The notes below the pieces were generated by a model that saw only the letters and a list, made by a program, of their open reading frames with translations, did no database searches and was not told the origin of the DNA. This document shows, one piece after another, positions 10,501 through 21,301 of a stretch of DNA of 64,000 nucleotides. Origin of the DNA: Notoacmeibacter sp. (GTDB taxonomy: Bacteria > Pseudomonadota > Alphaproteobacteria > Rhizobiales > Rhizobiaceae); assembly GCA_019912385.1 (NCBI GenBank), contig JAIOIW010000031.1, forward strand, positions 1 to 64,000. The letters run 5' to 3'. Both the position numbers and the translations under genes were made by a program. Each line of letters starts with the position of its first letter. Position 1 is the first letter of the stretch.

Positions 10501-10985
10501 CCAAGGGCCTGTTCAAGCTGATGTCCTACAAGGATGAATACGAGGTTGCGCGGCTCCACACGCAGACGGGTTTCATCGAGGGGTTGAAGGACAGGTTCGA
10601 GGGCGACTTCACCGTTCGCCATCATTTGGCGCCGCCCTTCATGCCGGCGGACAGGGATGCGCGCGGACGGCCCAGGAAGCGCTCGTTCGGCGGCTGGATC
10701 AGGCGCCCCGTGGCCATCCTCGCGCGCATGAAGCACCTGCGGGGCACGCCGTTCGATGTCTTCGGCCATTCCAAGGACCGCAAGCTGGAGCGCGCGCTGA
10801 TCGGCGAATACAACGCCCTGACCGGAACGCTGCTGGCGGGGCTGACTGCGGAAAACCGGGACGAGGCGGCGCGTATTGCCGGACTGGTCATGGAAATCCG
10901 CGGCTTTGGCCCGGTGAAGGAAGAAGCGGCGACGCGGACGCGTGCGGCGATCGAAGCCGCGCTGGAACAATGGCGAGCCGCCTGA
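7539..10985 (+). CDS. Indolepyruvate ferredoxin oxidoreductase, fused alpha/gamma subunits
   Basis: Thiamine-diphosphate enzyme that oxidatively decarboxylates aryl pyruvates from aromatic amino acid transamination to aryl-acetyl-CoA, passing electrons to ferredoxin. Order of parts in 1,148 residues: an N-terminal pyrimidine-binding domain with GYISGYRGSPLGGID (about residues 53-67); a TPP/Mg domain with GIGCHFMASWMDRN and MGGEGVNW (about 460-490); a cysteine-rich iron-sulfur segment (CEGCGDC, then SNC, SCNKDFTC and CP, about 635-685); the gamma domain starting VTGVGGTGVVTVGQL near 725; and a C-terminal extension. Such single-chain fusions are common in proteobacteria. ATG at 7539 follows CAGGGAGACAGAA. 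Phenylacetyl-CoA or indoleacetyl-CoA would be the expected product. Confidence 0.94.
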   Translation: MTDQTPILRDYELGDRYTLSEGRVFLTGTQAIVRAALDQARRDRRRGLDTRGYISGYRGSPLGGIDLEISRNRQVVEEAGVEFLPAVNEEFGATQMIGTQQVETDPDKEVEAVFGLWYGKGPGVDRASDALKHGNAYGSSPHGGVLVVAGDDHGCVSSSMPHQSDVAFMNFFMPTLNPASVEEYLPFAEYGYALSRFSGMWVGFKAISETVESGMSFELRADRDFVTPGDFTPPADGLHYRWPDLPGFQIEDRIEAKKQAVLAFARANPVDRAHFGFTAAHYGIVTTGKSHLDMLEALRLLGIDRARARDLGIDIYKIGMVWPIEHVGALDFAMEKKELLVVEEKRGIIESQLKEYFYDFPGHKPKRMVGKRDQDGNRLIPWTHELGPLMLARILARRLDYNFPGLNLTEIADALVPPPHPIEVTGAARTPYFCSGCPHNTSTRVPEGSQALAGIGCHFMASWMDRNTTSLIQMGGEGVNWVARSRFNGGKHVFQNLGEGTYYHSGSLAVRQAIAAGTNITFKILFNDAVAMTGGQAVDGPISVRSVAQALDAEGAKKIVVVSDQPENFHPADFPPGVTIHHRDEMDRLQRELREIPGTTVLIYQQMCATEKRRLRKRGRLEDPQRFAVINPLVCEGCGDCSVESNCLSVEPLETEFGRKRQINLNSCNKDFTCLNGFCPSFVTVEGATRKMQPAPSAGEALESLKAALPDPVLPDLETPYDILVTGVGGTGVVTVGQLIAMAANLEGKGASVLDFMGFAQKFGPVLSYLRMSANGRDVNQVRIEPSSADALIGCDLVVSSSPKASITYRRGRTRGVLNSAEMATGDFARKRDVSLRPSERIEEIRTALGDDALNTLDANALSEALLGDSVFANVMMLGAAWQSGLVPLGEAALMRAIELNGVKPDLNKKAFHWGRIAVSAPEEVARFARLPESAPQTLEQTVAVRADFLTGYQSRAWSRKYLDTVAGVKAAEERVAGEAGALTEAVAKGLFKLMSYKDEYEVARLHTQTGFIEGLKDRFEGDFTVRHHLAPPFMPADRDARGRPRKRSFGGWIRRPVAILARMKHLRGTPFDVFGHSKDRKLERALIGEYNALTGTLLAGLTAENRDEAARIAGLVMEIRGFGPVKEEAATRTRAAIEAALEQWRAA

Positions 10986-11099
10986 CGGGGAAGGATCCGC
11001 CGTTGTCAGGAAGAGACATCGGCGGCCGGTTTCGTTGCATATGCGGTGTCGGCGGGTCGGGCAGGGGACCATGCGGCCCCCCGCCATCCTGGGAGGATA

Positions 11100-12623
<1,524 letters not shown>

Positions 12624-12723
12624 AGACGTTCTCCTCCACAACCGGACCGTTCTGGCGCACGAACCGTGTATGGGGGAGTTGCGCGGCGCATTCAGCCCCC
12701 GCCGCGCGCTGGCGCTGGGCGAC

Positions 12724-12741
12724 TGTCTCACCGGTGAGACA
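12724..12741 (-). promoter_or_regulatory. Perfect 18-base palindrome upstream of the aldehyde dehydrogenase
   Basis: TGTCTCACCGGTGAGACA is an uninterrupted inverted repeat in the spacer between the regulator stop and the dehydrogenase start, 101-118 bases before the ATG. Its size and place fit an activator site for the Fis-type HTH protein encoded just upstream. It has no following T-run, so a terminator is less likely. Confidence 0.65.
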
Positions 12742-12798
12742 CATTCGACCGTGTTTCGTCCGGAAACGTGGGGCGGGAACCGATACCCCGCAGGCGTG

Positions 12799-13749
12799 TC
12801 AGTTCAGGTCCAGGTTCTTCATCCGGCGATAGAGCGTGGCCCGGCCGATGCCGAGCGCACGCGCGGCCGCCGAGAGGTTGCCGTCGGCGCGGGCGATGGC
12901 GCGCACGAGCGCCGCGCGTTCCGCCTTTTCCAGGCCGGACGGCCCTTCGGTGCGGCCGAGAATGTCGGAAGCGGGGCGGGGACGGATGGTGCCTTCGCTG
13001 CCCAGCCCGAACGCGCGGCGGGCGGCCCGCGTCGCGCCGATCACGAGATCGTCGTCGTCGACGGCCAGCAATGTCGCGCTTTCCGTTTCTCGATCCGCGG
13101 CATCGATGATGCGGGCCTGCGGGAACGAGGCGCGAAAATTGTCGGTTTCGATCTGGCGTGCGGCCTGCGATACCGTTGCGGCGATCAGCCGGGTGAATGC
13201 CTCGGTCTGGTCCGTCCGGCAGGAGGAGACGTCCAGCGCGGCAAGCACCTTTCCGTCCGCCCCGTAGATCGGCGCGTCCATGCAGCTCATCATCGTGTTG
13301 CGGGCGAGGAAGTGTTCGCCTCGATGGATGACGACCTGCCGCTGTTCTGCCAGGCAGGTGCCGATGCCGTTGGTTCCTTCCGCCGCCTCGCTCCAGACTG
13401 CGCCGCTCCACAGGCCCCAGTCCTGGAAAACGCGTGCGTCGGCGTCCGTGCTGCGCTGGTCAAGCACGATACCGTCGCGGTCGGTCAGCAGGACGCAACA
13501 GCCGGAATTGCCGACAAGGCCGAAAAGATGGTCGAGTTTCGGTGCGGCGATGGTCATGAAGCGCTCGAGCGCGGACCGGCGCAAGCGAAGGGTCGCTGCT
13601 TCAATCCGTTCGGGTGCGTGCTGCTGTGCCGGGTCCAGGCCGTGATTGACGAGCGAACGGCGCCATGAGGCGGCGAGCCGAGAGACAGCGGCGGCGGACG
13701 GCGAACGCACGGTCTCGATCACCAGATCGGCATGATGGGAACTTGCCAT
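12799..13749 (-). CDS. AcoR-like GAF/Fis-type HTH transcriptional regulator lacking the sigma-54 AAA+ domain
   Basis: 316 residues from ATG 13749 ([15 protein letters not shown]), which follows GTGGAGGAGGCAGG. Residues about 40-190 form a GAF sensor resembling AcoR ([17 protein letters not shown] and [17 protein letters not shown]). A PAS-like stretch follows, and the C-terminus is a Fis-type HTH ([37 protein letters not shown]). The GAFTGA-bearing AAA+ domain of true AcoR is absent, so it should not activate sigma-54 promoters. It is presumably the regulator of the downstream aldehyde dehydrogenase. Confidence 0.85.
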   Translation of the reverse strand: MASSHHADLVIETVRSPSAAAVSRLAASWRRSLVNHGLDPAQQHAPERIEAATLRLRRSALERFMTIAAPKLDHLFGLVGNSGCCVLLTDRDGIVLDQRSTDADARVFQDWGLWSGAVWSEAAEGTNGIGTCLAEQRQVVIHRGEHFLARNTMMSCMDAPIYGADGKVLAALDVSSCRTDQTEAFTRLIAATVSQAARQIETDNFRASFPQARIIDAADRETESATLLAVDDDDLVIGATRAARRAFGLGSEGTIRPRPASDILGRTEGPSGLEKAERAALVRAIARADGNLSAAARALGIGRATLYRRMKNLDLN

Positions 13750-13850
13750 CGCCTGCCTCCTCCACCCTGAAAACCGTATTTCGATATCACTCCAGGTGCA
13801 AAAAGCCAATTCCGACCAAAGGACGACGGGCGCCGCCGCCGCCCGGCACG

Positions 13851-14540
13851 TCAGACGCCGAGATAGCGGTTGGTCAGATCGGGAGAGAGGTTGTCGAGTG
13901 CGCCTGTCCAGACGGTCGCTCCCCGCTCGACGATCACGGCGCGGTCGGCGACCGCTGTCAGTTCGCGCAGCGACTTGTCGACCACGAGGATCGCCAGCCC
14001 GGTATCGGCCTTGAGGCGGGCGATGACAGACCAGATCTCCTGGCGGACGACCGGGGCGAGGCCTTCGGTGGCCTCGTCGAGGATGAGCAAACGCGGATTG
14101 GTCATCAATGCGCGGCCGATCGCCAGCATCTGCTGCTCGCCGCCGGAAAGCGAACCAGCTCGCTGGTCGCGCCTTTCCGCCAGGCCCGGAAAAAGGCCGG
14201 TCACCCGCTCGATATCCCAGTGGCCGGGACGGGCTGACGCAAGCAGGTTTTCGCGCACTGTCAGCGGCGCGAAACAGCGGCGTCCCTCCGGCACAAGACC
14301 AATTCCCAGGCGCGCCGCCTTGTGCGCGGGCAGGGCGAGCAGGTCGTGTCCGGCAAAGCCGATCGATCCCGAATGCGCTGCGATCATGCGGCAGATCGCC
14401 TTGATCGTGGTCGTCTTGCCCATGCCGTTGCGCCCCATGAGGGCGACGACTTCGGCTTCGCCGATGACCAGATTGACATCGAACAGCGCCTTGGAGGCGC
14501 CGTAGTGGACGGCGAGGTTCTCGACCTTGAGCAGGTTCAC
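13851..14540 (-). CDS. livF: Branched-chain amino acid type ABC transporter ATPase, LivF-like
   Basis: 229 residues with Walker A GRNGMGKTT (about 35-43), signature SLSGGEQQMLAIGRAL and Walker B LLILDEATEGLAP. LivF ATPases carry ...EATEGL..., which separates them from LivG. The start is a GTG at 14540 overlapping the livG stop by four bases (GTGA), so translation is coupled. It is the last gene of the HMGF-ordered operon. The substrate is unknown; the position beside pobA makes an aromatic acid as plausible as an amino acid. Confidence 0.93.
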   Translation of the reverse strand: MNLLKVENLAVHYGASKALFDVNLVIGEAEVVALMGRNGMGKTTTIKAICRMIAAHSGSIGFAGHDLLALPAHKAARLGIGLVPEGRRCFAPLTVRENLLASARPGHWDIERVTGLFPGLAERRDQRAGSLSGGEQQMLAIGRALMTNPRLLILDEATEGLAPVVRQEIWSVIARLKADTGLAILVVDKSLRELTAVADRAVIVERGATVWTGALDNLSPDLTNRYLGV

Positions 14541-15292
14541 GCGTCGTCCTCCTCGCCGAGATAGGCCCGGCGGACCTCGCTGTTGGCGCGGATTTCGCTG
14601 GCCGTACCCGTCGCGATCACCTCGCCGTAGACCAGCACGGAGATCCGGTCGGCGAGCGCGAAGACAGCGTCCATGTCGTGCTCGACGAGCAGGATCGGGG
14701 CTTCGGCGCGCAGGCCGTCGAGGAACCCGGTCAGTTGCCGGGAACCGTCTGCTCCCAGTCCGGCCATCGGTTCGTCCATCACGAAGGCCCGGGGATTGAG
14801 CGTCAACGCGACGGCGACCTCCAGTTGACGGCGCTGGCCGTGACTGAGCTCGGCGGTACGGCTCGCGGCATGGTCCTGCAATCCGACGCGTTCCAGGGCT
14901 TCCTCGGCCACCTGCCGCAGCGCGCGATCCCGCATGACCGGACGGAAGAAGCGGAAGGCCTCGCCGCGTGCCCCGAGCGCGCCGAGAACCGCGTTCTGCA
15001 AAACCGTGAAATCCATTGCGAGGGCGGAAATCTGGAAGGTGCGGCCGAGCCCCCGGCGCGCGCGCGCCGGCGTGTCGAGCGCCGAGACGTCCTCACCGAG
15101 GAAGTGCACGCTGCCGCTGTCGGGCCGCAGACTGCCCGCGACCTGCTTGATCAGCGTGGACTTGCCCGCGCCGTTGGGCCCGATCAGGGCGTGAATTTCC
15201 CCTTCGCGCAGGGTCAGCGAGATTTCGCGGGACGCCCTGAGCGCGCCGAAGGATTTGGAGATTTCCCTTGTCTCCAGAACGATCTCACCCAT
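14537..15292 (-). CDS. livG: Branched-chain amino acid type ABC transporter ATPase, LivG-like
   Basis: 251 residues with Walker A GPNGAGKSTLIKQ, signature ELSHGQRRQLEVAVAL and Walker B FVMDEPMAGLG, followed by LLVEHDMDAVFALADRI. The motif HGQ in place of GGQ is normal for LivG. It overlaps livM by 8 bases and livF by 4. Together with LivF it forms the ATPase pair driving the LivH/LivM permeases at the inner membrane. Confidence 0.94.
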   Translation of the reverse strand: MGEIVLETREISKSFGALRASREISLTLREGEIHALIGPNGAGKSTLIKQVAGSLRPDSGSVHFLGEDVSALDTPARARRGLGRTFQISALAMDFTVLQNAVLGALGARGEAFRFFRPVMRDRALRQVAEEALERVGLQDHAASRTAELSHGQRRQLEVAVALTLNPRAFVMDEPMAGLGADGSRQLTGFLDGLRAEAPILLVEHDMDAVFALADRISVLVYGEVIATGTASEIRANSEVRRAYLGEEDDA

Positions 15293-16274
15293 CGGCGACC
15301 TCCCGGCCCGCCAGGGTGCCGATCAATCCGCCGCGGGCAAACAGCACGACGCCGAGGAGCAGGAAGCCGAGATAGGCCTGCCAGTAGTCGGACAGGCCGC
15401 CGAGGTAGTTTTCCAGCAGGATGAACAGCGCCGCGCCCGCGACCGGCCCGAACAGGCGAGCGACGCCGCCAAGGATCACGAACACCATGATCTCGCCGCT
15501 GGTGTGCCAGTTGAACATGGCCGGGCTGACGAAACGGTTGAGGTCGGCGTAGAGCGCGCCGGCAAGCCCGGTAATCGCGCCCGAGATCACGAAGGCAACG
15601 AGGCGCAGCCGGAAAGGCCTGAGCCCCACGGTCTCCACCCGTTCGGCATTCTGGCGCGCGGCGGCAAGCGCCAGGCCGAAGGGCGAGCGGGCGAGCCGGG
15701 CGGTGAAGAACAGCGCGACGGCGAGGAGGGCATAACAGATCGCCAGGAACTGGACCGGGTCAAGCGTGTTCATGCCGGGAAAGACGTTGCGCACATAGAT
15801 CGACAACCCGTCCTCGCCGCCATAGGCCGGCCAGCCGATGGTGAAATAGTAGAGCATCTGCGCAAACGCGAGCGTGACCATGATGAAATAGACGCCGGAG
15901 GTGCGCAGCGACAACGCACCGATGACCAGTGCAGCGAGCGCGGCGGCGGCCATCGCCACCAGCCAGATGACGGGCATGGACCGGGTGCCCTCGATCGCCA
16001 GCGGCCATTCCATGAGCGGCGTGTAGTCCTGCGCGTGGCTGGCCAGGATGCCCATCGCGTAGCCGCCGATCCCGAAGAAGGCCGCGTGCCCGAAGCTCAC
16101 CAGTCCGCCGAGGCCCAGCGCGATGTTCAGCCCGACGCCGGCGAGCGCCAGGATCGCTATGCGGGTGGCGAGCGTGATCACGAACGGCTCGTCCGCGATC
16201 CAGGCCCAAAGCGGTACCGCCAGGAGCGCAAAAAGGATCGCAGCGTTGATCAGGCGTTCACGGGTTGCAGCCAT
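15285..16274 (-). CDS. livM: Branched-chain amino acid type ABC transporter permease, LivM-like
   Basis: 329 residues with about ten hydrophobic segments. The family stretch GVGLNIALGLGGLVSFGHAAFFGIGGYAMG is visible from about residue 45, and GLAGALYADLNRFVSPAMF near 230. The ATG at 16274 lies one base after the livH stop. Inner-membrane permease partnering LivH. Confidence 0.94.
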   Translation of the reverse strand: MAATRERLINAAILFALLAVPLWAWIADEPFVITLATRIAILALAGVGLNIALGLGGLVSFGHAAFFGIGGYAMGILASHAQDYTPLMEWPLAIEGTRSMPVIWLVAMAAAALAALVIGALSLRTSGVYFIMVTLAFAQMLYYFTIGWPAYGGEDGLSIYVRNVFPGMNTLDPVQFLAICYALLAVALFFTARLARSPFGLALAAARQNAERVETVGLRPFRLRLVAFVISGAITGLAGALYADLNRFVSPAMFNWHTSGEIMVFVILGGVARLFGPVAGAALFILLENYLGGLSDYWQAYLGFLLLGVVLFARGGLIGTLAGREVADG

Positions 16275-16275
16275 G

Positions 16276-17193
16276 TCAGGCGCTCCCGAACAGGCCGGAC
16301 GGCCGCATGATCAGGATGCCAGCCATAAGGATGTAGATCAGCATCGAGGCGAGCGACGCGCCGACGGTCGTCGCCGCCGAGGGATCGAGCATCAGGCCGA
16401 AGAGTTGCGGCAGGAACACCTTGCCGAGCGTATCGGTAAGGCCGACGAGCAGCGAGCCGACGAGTGCGCCCTTGATGGAGCCGATGCCGCCGATGACGAT
16501 CACCACGAAGGCCAGGATCAGCACCGGTTCGCCCATGCCCACCTGCACCGACTGGATGGCGCCGACCAGCGCGCCGGCCAGGCCGGCCAGCGCCGCGCCC
16601 AGCGCGAAGATCACCGTGTAGAGCCTGGATATGTCGATGCCCAGCGCGGCGATCATCTCGCGGTCGGCCTCGCCGGCGCGGATCTGGATGCCGATGCGGG
16701 TGCGCGAGATCAGGGCGAACAGGCCCGCGGCGATGACAAGCCCGGCAATGATGATGACCAGGCGGTAGAGCGGATACTGGATGGAGCCGGGGAGCGTAAC
16801 GGGTCCGGCGAGCCAGGACGGCACGTCGAGGTAGAGCGGAAACGAGCCGAACAGCCAGCGGGTTCCCTCCGAAAAGATCAGGATGAGGGCGAAGGTCGCC
16901 AGCACCTGGTCGAGATGGTCGCGCGCGTAGAGGCGGCGGATGACGAGGATTTCCACCACGGCGCCGGCGGCGGCGGCGGCGGCGAGCGCACCTGCCAATG
17001 CGAGCAGGAACGATCCGGTGGATGCCGCTACAGCGGCTGCGGCGAAAGCGCCGACCATGTAGAGCGACCCATGGGCGAGATTGATCAGACCCATGACGCC
17101 GAAGACCAGCGTCAGTCCGGCGGCCATGAGAAACAGCATCACGCCGAATTGCAGCCCGTTGAGGATCTGTTCGATCAGGAGCAAGAAAGTCAT
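16276..17193 (-). CDS. livH: Branched-chain amino acid type ABC transporter permease, LivH-like
   Basis: 305 residues, polytopic. The N-terminus ILNGLQFGVMLFLMAAGLTLVFGVMGLINLAHG is the classic LivH opening, and FVVIVIGGIGSIKGALVGSLLVGL near residue 220 is the conserved loop. First gene of a four-gene HMGF operon. No periplasmic binding-protein (LivK) gene lies beside it; the 333 bases upstream carry only small inverted repeats and the pobA terminator. The binding protein must be encoded elsewhere or be shared. Confidence 0.94.
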   Translation of the reverse strand: MTFLLLIEQILNGLQFGVMLFLMAAGLTLVFGVMGLINLAHGSLYMVGAFAAAAVAASTGSFLLALAGALAAAAAAGAVVEILVIRRLYARDHLDQVLATFALILIFSEGTRWLFGSFPLYLDVPSWLAGPVTLPGSIQYPLYRLVIIIAGLVIAAGLFALISRTRIGIQIRAGEADREMIAALGIDISRLYTVIFALGAALAGLAGALVGAIQSVQVGMGEPVLILAFVVIVIGGIGSIKGALVGSLLVGLTDTLGKVFLPQLFGLMLDPSAATTVGASLASMLIYILMAGILIMRPSGLFGSA

Positions 17194-17526
17194 CGGGCGG
17201 ATTTGCCGGCGGGTTGCATTACGGGTTCCGGATCACATGTGGCAGACGGAACCGCTTTTGCGCAAGCGCAGCGGAGGAAATTGCTGTCTCGGACTTCACT
17301 GTCTGTGAGAATAGCGTGGAAAAGGCGGGTGGCAGCGCGAGAACCGCCGGATTTGCAACCCGCGATGTCGCCGCATTCGGGATCCGGGATGCAGGCAGGT
17401 TCGAGGGAAAGGATCGCTGCCCGCGCAGGACGGAAGCCGGTGCGCGGGGAGTCGCGGCCCTGCCAGAAAACCGAAAACGGCTGCGGTCAATCTCCGCAGC
17501 CGTATCGATTGCCTTGTCTTCAAGCC
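17194..17526. other. Intergenic region between livH and pobA
   Basis: No gene here. It carries a 7-base inverted repeat (GGTTCCG at 17224-17230, CGGAACC at 17247-17253) located 31-60 bases upstream of livH, a possible operator, and the pobA terminator at 17478-17502. Confidence 0.55.
17471..17502 (-). terminator. Rho-independent terminator after pobA
   Basis: CGGCTGCGG (17478-17486) and CCGCAGCCG (17494-17502) form a perfect 9-bp stem with a 7-base loop. On the minus strand the stem is followed by TTTTCGGTTTTC. It begins 25 bases past the pobA stop and separates pobA from the liv operon. Confidence 0.8.
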
Positions 17527-18750
<1,224 letters not shown>

Positions 18751-18791
18751 TTAGAATGGATCAGACGACGTAATTCTTGTACATATCGAAC

Positions 18792-19688
18792 ATGACATTG
18801 CCTCTCGAGAACGCCGCGATCCTGAATTTCAACCTGTTCGGCGAAGCCGGCGACCTGCCCGATGTCGTCCATTGCGAGACGATCGAGGCCCGTTCGGTCC
18901 TGCATGATTGGGAGTTCGCGCCCCATCGTCACGCCCGGTTGCACCAGATCCTGCTCTTCGAGCGGGGCGGCGGCAAGGCTCGCCTTGACGGAACGGTCCG
19001 GGAGTTGCGCGAAATGGACGCGGTGAACGTGCCGACGGGATGCGTTCACGGTTTTTCGTTCACCCCGGGGACGCAGGGTTGGGTGGTGACGTTTGCCGCC
19101 GAGATGGTCGACCAGGCTCTGGAGCCCTCGGAAGGACTGATCCATGTGCTGGCGCGCCCGGCGGTCGTTCGTGCCGGCCCGGAGTTGCAGACGGTCATGG
19201 AACAGCTTTTCAAGGAATATGCGGGCAGGGGATTTGCGCGCGCGCAGGTGCTCAGGGCGTTCGGCGGCGCGGTCCTGGGGCTTGTTGCGCGCGACCTGGA
19301 GCAGGTCGGCGATACGGTGGCGAAAACGCGCGAGGCAGGAATGTTCCGGGCGTTCGAAAAGCTCGTCGAGGCGCATTTCCTCGAACACCGGACCGTAACC
19401 GACTATGCCCGTGCTCTTGGCATAACGCCGGCGCATCTGAGCCGGGTCACCCGCGACATGGTTGGCCAGGGCGCTTCGCGCGTCATTGCAGACAGGGTGA
19501 TCCGCGAGGCGAGGCGCAATCTCGTCTATACCAATCTGCCGGTCTCGACGATCGCCTATGCGCTCGGTTTTGCCGACCCGGCCTATTTCAGCCGCGTCTT
19601 TTCGCGTGCGACCGGCCTGTCGCCGCGCGAATTCCGCGATAGCATCGGGCACGACAAGGATGCCGGGGAAAGCCGGTTGCCGGGATGA
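18792..19688 (+). CDS. pobR: AraC family regulator of pobA, PobR-like
   Basis: 298 residues: an N-terminal cupin-like effector domain (HDWEFAPHRHARLHQILLFERG around residue 40) and a C-terminal double HTH (TDYARALGITPAHLSRVTRDMVGQGASRVI, then IAYALGFADPAYFSRVFSRATGLSPREFR). The start is taken as the ATG at 18792; an in-frame TTG at 18777 is possible and neither has a good ribosome site. The divergent position about 90 bases from pobA supports activation of pobA by 4-hydroxybenzoate, as known for AraC-type PobR in rhizobia and Azotobacter. Confidence 0.88.
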   Translation: MTLPLENAAILNFNLFGEAGDLPDVVHCETIEARSVLHDWEFAPHRHARLHQILLFERGGGKARLDGTVRELREMDAVNVPTGCVHGFSFTPGTQGWVVTFAAEMVDQALEPSEGLIHVLARPAVVRAGPELQTVMEQLFKEYAGRGFARAQVLRAFGGAVLGLVARDLEQVGDTVAKTREAGMFRAFEKLVEAHFLEHRTVTDYARALGITPAHLSRVTRDMVGQGASRVIADRVIREARRNLVYTNLPVSTIAYALGFADPAYFSRVFSRATGLSPREFRDSIGHDKDAGESRLPG

Positions 19689-19694
19689 AACGCG

Positions 19695-20153
19695 CTAGAT
19701 GGTTCTGAGCGGTGCGCGGCTCAATTCGTTTCCGGCATCGGTGGTCTTCTCCAGCAGCTTCAGAAAGGTCTCGCGTTCCTGTATCGAGAGGCCGCTGAGG
19801 ATCTCCGACTGGATGGCTTGAACGATCGGGCCGAGAGCCGTCAGGACATCGCGTCCCTTGCCGGTCAGGTGGAGTTCGCGGGCGCGGCGGTCGCGCGGGC
19901 TGACTACGCGTTTCACATAGGCTTTCTGCTCGAGCCGGTCGACCACGCCGCCAATCGTCACCCGGTCATAGGCGATCAGGCCGGCCAGCGTTGCCTGGTC
20001 GAGACCGGGATGCGCGGCGATCGCCGCCAGGGCTCCGTACTGCACCGGCGTCACATCGTATCCCGCCTGGCTTACCCGGTCTGAAAAGACCGAAACCGAG
20101 ATCTGGTTGAGGCGGCGGATCAGGTGACCGGCCATGTTGTGGATGTCGAGCAT
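19695..20153 (-). CDS. MarR family transcriptional regulator
   Basis: 152 residues with a central winged HTH (LDQATLAGLIAYDRVTIGGVVDRLEQKAYVKRVVSPRDRRARELHLTGKG split across residues 50-100), including the DxR wing SPRDRR. It diverges from the gentisate dioxygenase gene across 110 bases and so probably represses the gentisate operon, with an aromatic acid or its CoA/gentisate derivative as inducer. It lies tail to tail with pobR, 6 bases apart. Confidence 0.92.
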   Translation of the reverse strand: MLDIHNMAGHLIRRLNQISVSVFSDRVSQAGYDVTPVQYGALAAIAAHPGLDQATLAGLIAYDRVTIGGVVDRLEQKAYVKRVVSPRDRRARELHLTGKGRDVLTALGPIVQAIQSEILSGLSIQERETFLKLLEKTTDAGNELSRAPLRTI

Positions 20154-20204
20154 GTGTGTTCTCGTCGATGCAAATCAGCTGCCATCATAGGCGCCCCGCG
20201 GCTA

Positions 20205-20233
20205 TTGACAAGCATACAAACAATAAGCATGCT
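20205..20233. promoter_or_regulatory. Probable promoter/operator between the MarR gene and the gentisate operon
   Basis: TTGACA at 20205-20210 could be a -35 element reading toward the dioxygenase; no convincing -10 follows. AAGCAT is repeated at 20210 and 20225, and AGCAT (20211) pairs with ATGCT (20229) as an inverted repeat around a 13-base centre, ending in the palindrome AGCATGCT. This suits a MarR dimer site. Assignment is inferred from position. Confidence 0.45.
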
Positions 20234-20263
20234 ACTTAAAAGCAGAATGAACGGGAGGACGAA

Positions 20264-21301
20264 ATGAGCCAGAAGCTCGGGACGCTGGAGGAACTGCCGC
20301 AGGATTATCGCGATGCGATGAGCGCGGCCGGTGTTGCGCCCTTGTGGCCGATGATGCGCAACGTGTTGCCGCACGGGGCGCCCAACCCGGTGACGCGGCC
20401 GGGCTACTGGAACTACGAAAAACTGCGGCCGCTGCTGCACAGGGCGGGCGAGCTGACGCCGGTCGAAAAGGCCGAGCGGCGGGTGCTCGTGCTGTCCGAT
20501 CCCGGCCGGGGAACCGGGGCCATGCAGGCGACGGCGTCGATCTATCTGGGCCTGCAATATCTTCTGCCGGGCGAAACGGCGCCCGCCCATGTGCACACGC
20601 CGTCTGCGGTGCGCATCATCGTTGAAGGCAAGGGCGGCTACACGGTGGTCGATGGCGAGAAGCTGCCGATGGAGGAGGGCGACCTGGTGCTTACCCCCGG
20701 CGGCGAATGGCACGACCACGGCCACGAGGGCACCGAACCGGTGGTCTGGCTGGATGCGCTCGACCTGCCGCTGTTCTATTACCTCGAAGGTTCCTACGCC
20801 AAGGAGGGGCCGCTCCAGGCGAAGCGCAACAGGCCGGATGCCAGCCAGGTCGAATACCGCTCCGCCGGGCTTGCGCCGGCGCGCAAGCTCAAGAGCGGCC
20901 CGCGCCGCTATCCGATGATGCGCTATCCCTGGGTGCGCACCGAGGCGGCCCTGCGCGAAATGGCGAAATACACGGACGAAGGTCCGGCCGAGCTTGATTT
21001 CGTCAATCCGGAAACGGGTGACGACGTGCTGCCGACCATGGGTTTCACCGCCAAGATGCTGGCCGCCGGGCAGAAGCACGAGCCGCCGCTGCGCTCCTCG
21101 TCCGCCGCCTATCACGTCATTCGCGGACGTGGTGTCAGCACGATCAATGGCGAGCGATTCGAATGGGGAGCGAAGGACACGTTCACGGCGCCGGTCTTTG
21201 CGCGGATCACGCATGAGGCGGCAGAGGAGTCGTTCCTGATCCGCGTCCACGACCGGCCGCTGCAGGAAAAACTTGGATATTACGAGGAGAGAGCGCGATG
21301 A
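20264..21301 (+). CDS. Gentisate 1,2-dioxygenase
   Basis: Fe(II) bicupin enzyme cleaving gentisate to maleylpyruvate. 345 residues, the normal length. The N-terminal cupin has the metal site PAHVHTPSAVRIIVEG (about residues 107-122) and GGEWHDHGHEG with the third His (near 146-156); the C-terminal cupin has lost most ligands, as in the family. ATG at 20264 follows GGGAGGACGAA. First gene of a three-gene operon; its stop overlaps the next start by 4 bases. Confidence 0.94.
   Translation: MSQKLGTLEELPQDYRDAMSAAGVAPLWPMMRNVLPHGAPNPVTRPGYWNYEKLRPLLHRAGELTPVEKAERRVLVLSDPGRGTGAMQATASIYLGLQYLLPGETAPAHVHTPSAVRIIVEGKGGYTVVDGEKLPMEEGDLVLTPGGEWHDHGHEGTEPVVWLDALDLPLFYYLEGSYAKEGPLQAKRNRPDASQVEYRSAGLAPARKLKSGPRRYPMMRYPWVRTEAALREMAKYTDEGPAELDFVNPETGDDVLPTMGFTAKMLAAGQKHEPPLRSSSAAYHVIRGRGVSTINGERFEWGAKDTFTAPVFARITHEAAEESFLIRVHDRPLQEKLGYYEERAR

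Noticed and set aside
12770-12800. Hairpin GTTTC-GTCCG-GAAAC just before the regulator stop region as a terminator
   Set aside because: The stem is only five base pairs and no T-run follows on either strand.
20205-20233. Complete sigma-70 promoter for the gentisate operon
   Set aside because: TTGACA is good but no acceptable -10 lies 16-18 bases downstream, so only a combined promoter/operator region is claimed.
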